A stretch of 64,000 nt of DNA, from positions 310,001-374,000 of the forward strand of contig NZ_CP008852.1 in the NCBI RefSeq assembly GCF_000725345.1. The letters are read 5' to 3'. Both the position numbers and the translations under genes were made by a program. Shown here piece after piece: positions 59,069 through 64,000 of the stretch (position 1 is its first letter; each line of letters starts with the position of its first letter). This DNA comes from Pelosinus sp. UFO1 (GTDB lineage Bacteria; Bacillota; Negativicutes; DSM-13327). The notes under the pieces were generated by a model. That model did not search any database, was not told the DNA's origin, and saw nothing but the letters and a program-made list of their open reading frames with translations.

Positions 59069-60229
59069 GTGCAAAATTTTCAATTTTCAAATCCGACAAA
59101 AATTATTTTTGGTAAAGGTGAAATTAAGCGATTGCCAAAGGAGATTCCTTCCAATAGCAAAGTACTAGTGATTTATGGTGGCGGCAGTGTCAAAAAAACT
59201 GGTCTGCTAGAAACAATTAAAGAGGTATTGAAGGATTATCAACTAGGAGAATTTGGCGGTATTGAGCCTAATCCAACTTATGAAACTCTGATGAAGGCTG
59301 TGGAATTAATACGCAAAGAGAACTATGATTTTCTATTGGCTGTAGGAGGCGGTTCAGTTATTGACGGAACCAAGTTTATCGCTGCAGCTGTACCTTTTAC
59401 GCAAGGTGATCCTTGGGAATTGGTTGAAAAACATTTGCCTATCGATACGGCATTACCTTTTGCAACAGTTTTGACGCTGCCAGCTACGGGATCGGAAATG
59501 AATAATGGGGCTGTAATAACTAGGAAAGCTCTGCAGGCGAAATTACCGTTTTTTAGTCCAGTGACTTTCCCACGTTTCTCCATACTTGATCCAATTTATA
59601 CATATACGTTGCCAAACAAGCAGATTGCTAACGGGGTTGTAGATGCTTTTGTTCATGTGATGGAACAATATCTGACCTACCCAGTCGCAGGAAAAGTGCA
59701 AGATCGGTTTGCGGAAGGACTGCTTTTGACATTGGTGGAAGAAGGTCCAATTGCTTTACAAGATCCAGAAAACTACGATGTACGTGCTAATATAATGTGG
59801 ACGGCTACTCTTGCTCTAAATGGTTTGATTGGTAGCGGGGTACCTCAGGATTGGTCTACTCATATGGTGGGACATGAAATTACTGCTTTATATGGACTAG
59901 ATCATGCTCAGACATTGGCTATCGTGCTACCATCCATGTTAGAAGTGATGAAGGAAGAAAAAGCAGCTAAACTTCTTCAGTACAGTGAGCGAATTTGGAA
60001 TATAGATATCAACTTATCACCAGCAGAAAAAATCGAGTTAGCGATTGAGAAGACTAGGAACTTCTTTGAAACTATGGGCGTTAGAACTCGCTTATCGGAT
60101 TATGGCTTGGGTGAAGAGACAATCGAAAAGATCATTGCTGGTTTAAAAGCACATGGAATGGTCAAGCTTGGTGAAAAAGGTACAGTAACAACGGAAGTAG
60201 TTCGTCAAGTATTAGCGTTAAGCTTGTAA
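59069..60229 (+). CDS. iron-containing alcohol dehydrogenase, YqhD/BdhA-like
   Basis: NADPH-dependent aldehyde/ketone reductase of 386 residues. GGGSVIDGTKF binds NADP; the metal ligands appear as D192, H196, H265 and H279 (VVDAFVHVMEQY and HMVGHEITALYGLDHA), at nearly the same numbers as E. coli YqhD. Likely detoxifies short aldehydes or makes alcohols in fermentation. It precedes an OYE gene and a TetR gene, a combination resembling electrophile-response clusters. Confidence 0.92.
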   Translation: MQNFQFSNPTKIIFGKGEIKRLPKEIPSNSKVLVIYGGGSVKKTGLLETIKEVLKDYQLGEFGGIEPNPTYETLMKAVELIRKENYDFLLAVGGGSVIDGTKFIAAAVPFTQGDPWELVEKHLPIDTALPFATVLTLPATGSEMNNGAVITRKALQAKLPFFSPVTFPRFSILDPIYTYTLPNKQIANGVVDAFVHVMEQYLTYPVAGKVQDRFAEGLLLTLVEEGPIALQDPENYDVRANIMWTATLALNGLIGSGVPQDWSTHMVGHEITALYGLDHAQTLAIVLPSMLEVMKEEKAAKLLQYSERIWNIDINLSPAEKIELAIEKTRNFFETMGVRTRLSDYGLGEETIEKIIAGLKAHGMVKLGEKGTVTTEVVRQVLALSL

Positions 60230-60333
60230 GTTTGGTAAAGAAGTAAATGTTGTCGCCAATGACGGCATGTGCAGTTAAAAGACTAGTGGCGTATGTTTGA
60301 ATAATTACGCTGCTATCATAAGGAGAGATACAT

Positions 60334-61467
60334 ATGGAACACAATGAGAAAATTAGAAATCATGATCTAGAGGTTTTATTTCAACCAGTAAGGATTGGGA
60401 ATTTATCATTAGCGAATCGAATTGCCATGGCGCCAATGACAAGAGGATTTTCTCCTAATGGCGTACCTGGCGAAGATGTGGCAGGATATTATAGAAGACG
60501 AGCAGAAAATGAAGTAGGATTGCTTATTACTGAAGGTACATTGATTAATCACCCTGCGGCAGCAGAAGGCCTAGGTCGACCTAATTTCCATGGGGAAGCA
60601 GCGCTGAGTGGCTGGTCACAGGTTGTGGAATCCGTTCATAAGGCAGGAGGCAAGATTATTCCTCAGTTATGGCATGTTGGAATGGCACGTCAAATAAATG
60701 GTGACAATCCGAATCCAACTGCCCCACCAATTGGTCCATCAGGGATTGATGTAGCTACAGGGGTAAAAGTAACTGAACCAATGACTAAGTCCGAAATCGA
60801 ACATATCGTTAAGGCATTTGGGCAGGCGGCGAGTGATGCGAAAAGCCTAGGGTTTGATGGGCTTGAGATTCATGGTGCACATGGATACTTAATTGATCAA
60901 TTCTTTTGGGGAAAAACAAATCAGCGCCAGGATGAATACGGCGGAGATCTGGTTGCACGTACCCGATTTGCCGTTGAAATCGTGCGCGCTTGCCGGCAAG
61001 CTGTAGGCCCAGAATTCCCGATTGTATTCCGCTACTCTCAATGGAAATTAGGAAATTACAGTGCGAAGCTGGCAGAAAATCCGGAACAACTTGCTGAATT
61101 TTTAGCACCCTTAGTAGATGCAGGAGTAGACATTTTCCATTGCTCAACTCGTCGTTATTGGGAACCAGAATTTGAAGGATCACCTCTAAACTTAGCCGGG
61201 TGGACGAAGCAATTAACTGGCAAACCAACGATTACTGTCGGATCTGTTGGTCTTGACAATAACTTTATCGACTTTTTCATGGAAGGGAAAGGTGCAAAGA
61301 CTACAAGCCTTACACCTCTCATTGAAAGATTACAGAAGAAAGAGTTTGATTTAGTAGCAGTGGGCAGGGCTCTACTTGCCGATCCAGCATGGGTAACAAA
61401 AACACATCAAAATAGAACGGATGAATTAATTCCTTTTGAACTTGGTGCAGAAAAAACATTGTCTTAA
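60334..61467 (+). CDS. Old Yellow Enzyme family ene-reductase (NemA-like)
   Basis: FMN-dependent NAD(P)H:flavin oxidoreductase of 377 residues that reduces activated alkenes such as maleimides, enals or quinones. The active-site HGAHGYLIDQFFWGKTNQR (paired His) and MAPMTRGFSPNG are characteristic; VGRALLADPAW binds the FMN phosphate. Start ATG has AAGGAGAG upstream. It lies 104 bp after the alcohol dehydrogenase gene with no terminator between, so co-transcription is likely. Confidence 0.92.
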   Translation: MEHNEKIRNHDLEVLFQPVRIGNLSLANRIAMAPMTRGFSPNGVPGEDVAGYYRRRAENEVGLLITEGTLINHPAAAEGLGRPNFHGEAALSGWSQVVESVHKAGGKIIPQLWHVGMARQINGDNPNPTAPPIGPSGIDVATGVKVTEPMTKSEIEHIVKAFGQAASDAKSLGFDGLEIHGAHGYLIDQFFWGKTNQRQDEYGGDLVARTRFAVEIVRACRQAVGPEFPIVFRYSQWKLGNYSAKLAENPEQLAEFLAPLVDAGVDIFHCSTRRYWEPEFEGSPLNLAGWTKQLTGKPTITVGSVGLDNNFIDFFMEGKGAKTTSLTPLIERLQKKEFDLVAVGRALLADPAWVTKTHQNRTDELIPFELGAEKTLS

Positions 61468-61502
61468 CAATTGTCACACTAATTGCGCCATTGGACAGAA
61501 GA

Positions 61503-61530
61503 AGAGGCAGACTAAATCTGCCTCTTTCTC
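61503..61530 (+). terminator. short terminator between the OYE and TetR genes
   Basis: AGAGGCAGA/TCTGCCTCT with CTAAA loop and TTCTC tail; may only partly terminate. Confidence 0.6.
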
Positions 61531-61590
61531 CTATCTATACAATGGATTGGCAAAAAAGCAGAAAGATACGATTACAAGAGGTGGTAACAA

Positions 61591-62205
61591 ATGGCGAGGA
61601 AAAAAAGTGCAGATTTAGAAAAAACAAAACAAAATTTATTAGAAGTTGGCTTATCACTCTTTGAACAAAAAGGTTTTAACGCTACAGGTATCCAAGAAAT
61701 AGCTACATCAGCCGATATTCCCAAAGGGTCATTCTACAATTATTTTTCGAGTAAGGAGGAGTTTGGCGTAGCGGTGATTCGCTATTATACCGACATAAGT
61801 ACGGAAAGATGGGAAAGTATCTTAGATACGGCAACCCAAGAAGAAGATTATTATAAGGCGCTGTATACAGCATTTTCGGCGATTGCTGAAGAATATAGAT
61901 GTGCCCAGATAAAAAAAGGCTGCTTATTAGGGAATCTTGCTGCTGAAATCAGTGAGGCCAGTGAAGAATGTCGTATGGCTTTGCAGCAATCTGTAAGTCA
62001 ATACAAATCAATTTTAGCGGAACGTTTTCTCGTAGGACAGGAAATGGGGAAAGTAAGAAGGGATTTACCAGCACAGCAATTATCTGATTTAGTTTGGGAC
62101 TGCTGGCAGGGAAGCTTATTACGGATGAAAATTGAAAAATCAGTGGAGCCAGTCAATAATGATTTGGAATTGTTATTCCATCATATTTTGCCACCAGGAA
62201 TCTAG
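61591..62205 (+). CDS. TetR-family regulator (NemR/AcuR-like)
   Basis: A 204-residue repressor with N-terminal HTH (TGIQEIATSADIPKGSFYNYF) and a C-terminal TetR_C_16-like domain. CAQIKKGCLLGNLAAEIS resembles the segment bearing redox-sensitive cysteines in NemR-type proteins. It likely represses the neighbouring alcohol dehydrogenase and ene-reductase in the absence of electrophiles. GAGGTGG precedes the ATG. Confidence 0.85.
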   Translation: MARKKSADLEKTKQNLLEVGLSLFEQKGFNATGIQEIATSADIPKGSFYNYFSSKEEFGVAVIRYYTDISTERWESILDTATQEEDYYKALYTAFSAIAEEYRCAQIKKGCLLGNLAAEISEASEECRMALQQSVSQYKSILAERFLVGQEMGKVRRDLPAQQLSDLVWDCWQGSLLRMKIEKSVEPVNNDLELLFHHILPPGI

Positions 62206-62249
62206 TGAACAAGGCTACATTTGCCAAAATTTTTAAAACGAGGTGCAAA

Positions 62250-63329
62250 ATGAATAAAGTAAGATTTGCAATAGTAGGGACCGGATCGATAACCCCTACG
62301 CATGCCCAGGCAATTTCAGCGATACCTGATGCTGAGTTGGTTGCGATTTTTGGTCGATCTGCTGCAAAGGCGCAAGAACTTGCTACCCAATTTAATTGTG
62401 ATTGGTACAATGACTATCAGGAAATGTTAAAAAGAACTGATATTGATGTAGTTTCGATCTGTACTCCTAATGGACTGCATGCTGATCTTGGAATTCAGGC
62501 TGCATTAGCGGGTAAACATGTTGTAATCGAGAAGCCAATTGATGTCACATTAGAAAAAGCGGATACCCTAATTAAAACCTGCCAAAAACAAGGAGTGGAA
62601 TTGTCAATCGTATTCCAAAGGCGTTACAGTGATGGTGTTATCGCTTTAAAAAATTTACTGGAACAAGGCAAATTGGGTAAAGTGATTTTTGGAGGTTGCT
62701 ACATTAAGCTATATCGGAGTCAGGAATACTATGACAGCGCTGCTTGGCGTGGGACATGGGATATTGATGGCGGTGGCGTTTTAATGAACCAAGGTATCCA
62801 CTATATTGATATGCTGCAGTATTTGGCAGGATCAGTCGCAGAAGTTACAGGTCATTGTGGAACTTTCGGCCATACAGGCATAGAGGTGGAGGATACTGCC
62901 TCGGCTGCTGTTACGTTTCAATCTGGTGCGTTGGGAGTAATCGAAGGGACTACCTGTGCATATCCAGGTCTAGTTTCGCGGGTAGACATCTATGGGACAG
63001 AAGGATGCGCGGTGATTGAGAATGATGTACTTACCTCTGTTCAATTAAAATCGGGTTATGAATATAAAGTAGGAAGTAGTACTGAAAATGCTGGGGTGAG
63101 TAGTCCCGATATTTCTTTTGAATGTCATCAGCGTCAATTTCAGGAAATAACTACAGCATTAAAAAATAACACGGAACCACCAATCAGCGGAGTGGAAGGC
63201 CGAAAAGCATTGGAAGTAATATTGGCTATTTATAAATCCGCATTTACAGGAGATAGCGTATTGTTGCCTTTAGCAGATAGCTTATTTTTAAAAGATCTAG
63301 CTAAAACGGGTGGGTTCAAGAGAAAGTAG
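62250..63329 (+). CDS. Gfo/Idh/MocA family oxidoreductase
   Basis: NAD(P)-dependent sugar or inositol dehydrogenase-like protein of 359 residues. The N-terminal Rossmann motif is IVGTGSITPTHAQA, followed by EKPIDVT and GVLMNQGIHYIDMLQYL with the family His. The frame opens at GTG 62205, overlapping tetR by one base, but GAGGTG sits correctly for ATG 62250. Substrate unknown. Confidence 0.85.
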   Translation: MNKVRFAIVGTGSITPTHAQAISAIPDAELVAIFGRSAAKAQELATQFNCDWYNDYQEMLKRTDIDVVSICTPNGLHADLGIQAALAGKHVVIEKPIDVTLEKADTLIKTCQKQGVELSIVFQRRYSDGVIALKNLLEQGKLGKVIFGGCYIKLYRSQEYYDSAAWRGTWDIDGGGVLMNQGIHYIDMLQYLAGSVAEVTGHCGTFGHTGIEVEDTASAAVTFQSGALGVIEGTTCAYPGLVSRVDIYGTEGCAVIENDVLTSVQLKSGYEYKVGSSTENAGVSSPDISFECHQRQFQEITTALKNNTEPPISGVEGRKALEVILAIYKSAFTGDSVLLPLADSLFLKDLAKTGGFKRK

Positions 63330-63366
63330 TGGGGCGGTAGCTGCTTTGGAGACTTGACAATTTGTG

Positions 63367-63414
63367 TCTCCTTACATATAATTAGTTTCATCAAACTAAT
63401 TATATGTAAGGAGA
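63367..63414. promoter_or_regulatory. 22-bp-arm perfect palindrome over the marR leader
   Basis: Arms 63367-63388 and 63393-63414 are exact inverses around CATC and include the gene's AAGGAG site in the right arm. The core TTAGTTT-CATC-AAACTAA is repeated at 63897-63914 before the next gene. Likely MarR operator and possibly an SD-sequestering hairpin. Confidence 0.75.
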
Positions 63415-63424
63415 ACAGACTAGT

Positions 63425-63871
63425 ATGGCGACGGAAGATATAATCGTTAAAGCAATCAATGTTCTATCTGAGTCAATGCGTGAATGTATGCGAAAATATA
63501 AAGAAGAGACTCCTAACAGCAAAGAATTATTTAATTTAACAATAACTCAATTACATTATCTTCATGCGATAAGAGAGAGGGGAAATCCTACGATAACCGA
63601 GCTTGCAGAAAAGTTTGGGGTGCAAAAATCTACGGTAACGGTTGCCATTAATAAGCTTTTACAAAGAGAGTTTATTGAAAAAATCTCCTCAGAAAGTGAT
63701 CTTAGGGTAGTACATATCAGCTTAGCAGCAAAGGGAAAAAGATTAATTGAAATCGAAGATATGGGATATTATCAATTTGCTGGTCATATTATGGAATCAC
63801 TGGATGAGACTGAAAGAGAAACATTTGCATACCTTTTAGGTAAAGTAACAGACAATACTACCCGCGACTAA
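63425..63871 (+). CDS. MarR-family transcriptional regulator
   Basis: A 148-residue winged-helix regulator: TITELAEKFGVQKSTVTVAINKLLQREFI is the HTH region (two parts of one domain) and SESDLRVVHISLAAKGKRL the beta wing. The palindromic core at both its own promoter and the next gene implies autoregulation and control of that gene. Its stop codon lies within the following terminator hairpin. Confidence 0.9.
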   Translation: MATEDIIVKAINVLSESMRECMRKYKEETPNSKELFNLTITQLHYLHAIRERGNPTITELAEKFGVQKSTVTVAINKLLQREFIEKISSESDLRVVHISLAAKGKRLIEIEDMGYYQFAGHIMESLDETERETFAYLLGKVTDNTTRD

Positions 63872-63882
63872 ACGCGGGTTTT
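63860..63882 (+). terminator. terminator overlapping the marR stop codon
   Basis: ACCCGCG/CGCGGGT stem then four Ts. Confidence 0.7.
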
Positions 63883-63896
63883 AAATAAATTTATAG

Positions 63897-63914
63897 TTAG
63901 TTTCATCAAACTAA
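63897..63914. promoter_or_regulatory. second copy of the putative MarR operator
   Basis: TTAGTTT-CATC-AAACTAA is identical to the core of the palindrome at 63381-63400. Confidence 0.7.
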
Positions 63915-63947
63915 TTTAATGTTAGACAAAAAAAGATTGGGGGTTGA

Positions 63948-64000
63948 ATGGTGAATAGGATGGGAAAAATCTTTAGTATAATTGTTATGATTATGATTTC
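63948..64000 (+). CDS. start of a membrane or exported protein, cut by window end
   Basis: ATG 63948 (or GTG 63951) follows TTGGGGG and opens a frame reading MVNRMGKIFSIIVMIMI to the edge, a signal peptide or first membrane helix. Its MarR-type operator suggests an efflux component, but identity cannot be told. Confidence 0.5.
   Translation, partial: MVNRMGKIFSIIVMIMI

Overview
The window looks like a chromosomal segment of a diderm, anaerobic Firmicute of the Negativicutes, most likely Sporomusaceae (Pelosinus/Sporomusa-like). This is inference from gene content: AT-rich DNA with strong Shine-Dalgarno sites and sigma-A promoters, pyruvate:ferredoxin oxidoreductase, a methylmalonyl-CoA decarboxylase alpha subunit, NfnAB-type enzymes, and, despite the Firmicute style, an RND efflux pump and a type I secretion system that require an outer membrane.

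Layout. 1-2.5 kb: nifJ on the minus strand, cut by the window edge. 2.8-5 kb: a berberine-bridge-type flavoenzyme and a small membrane protein. 5.4-25.9 kb: a large allantoate/ureide catabolic island with two MFS transporters, three PucR-family regulators, allD, a fused FdrA-YlbE protein, a YlbF-like protein, allC, allE, carbamate kinase and pucG, followed by NfnA/NfnB-like flavoproteins. The genes describe allantoate -> ureidoglycine -> (ureidoglycolate via AllE, then AllD; or directly via PucG) -> oxalurate -> oxamate + carbamoyl phosphate -> ATP. Allantoinase is not in the window.

26-35 kb: LysR, PPOX and MocR genes, a 35-52 aa small ORF, a DcuC transporter with a CapA-like phosphatase, a second LysR, and a TauE exporter. 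35-42 kb: an RND pump whose TolC gene survives only as a 3' remnant, IS21-like end repeats, a secreted esterase and a tRNA-Arg 3' fragment (likely attachment-site scar). 42.3-53.9 kb: a secretion module in which a c-di-GMP-I riboswitch precedes a 1756-aa RTX protein with a C-terminal metzincin-like protease domain, followed by an ABC-HlyD-ABC type I exporter. Both the RND and exporter promoters carry TTAA boxes repeated every 11 bp, suggesting an OmpR/PhoB-type response regulator.

54-64 kb: mmdA, a secreted tandem CHAP-like protein, a DUF362-ferredoxin protein, an aldehyde/ene-reductase cluster (YqhD-like, OYE, TetR, Gfo/Idh/MocA), and a MarR regulator with a 22-bp-arm palindrome; its core recurs before the next gene, which runs off the window. 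Dispersed hairpin repeats, often next to terminators, punctuate the region.

All calls come from reading the sequence; no database search was run. Family names rest on recognised motifs and remembered homologues.
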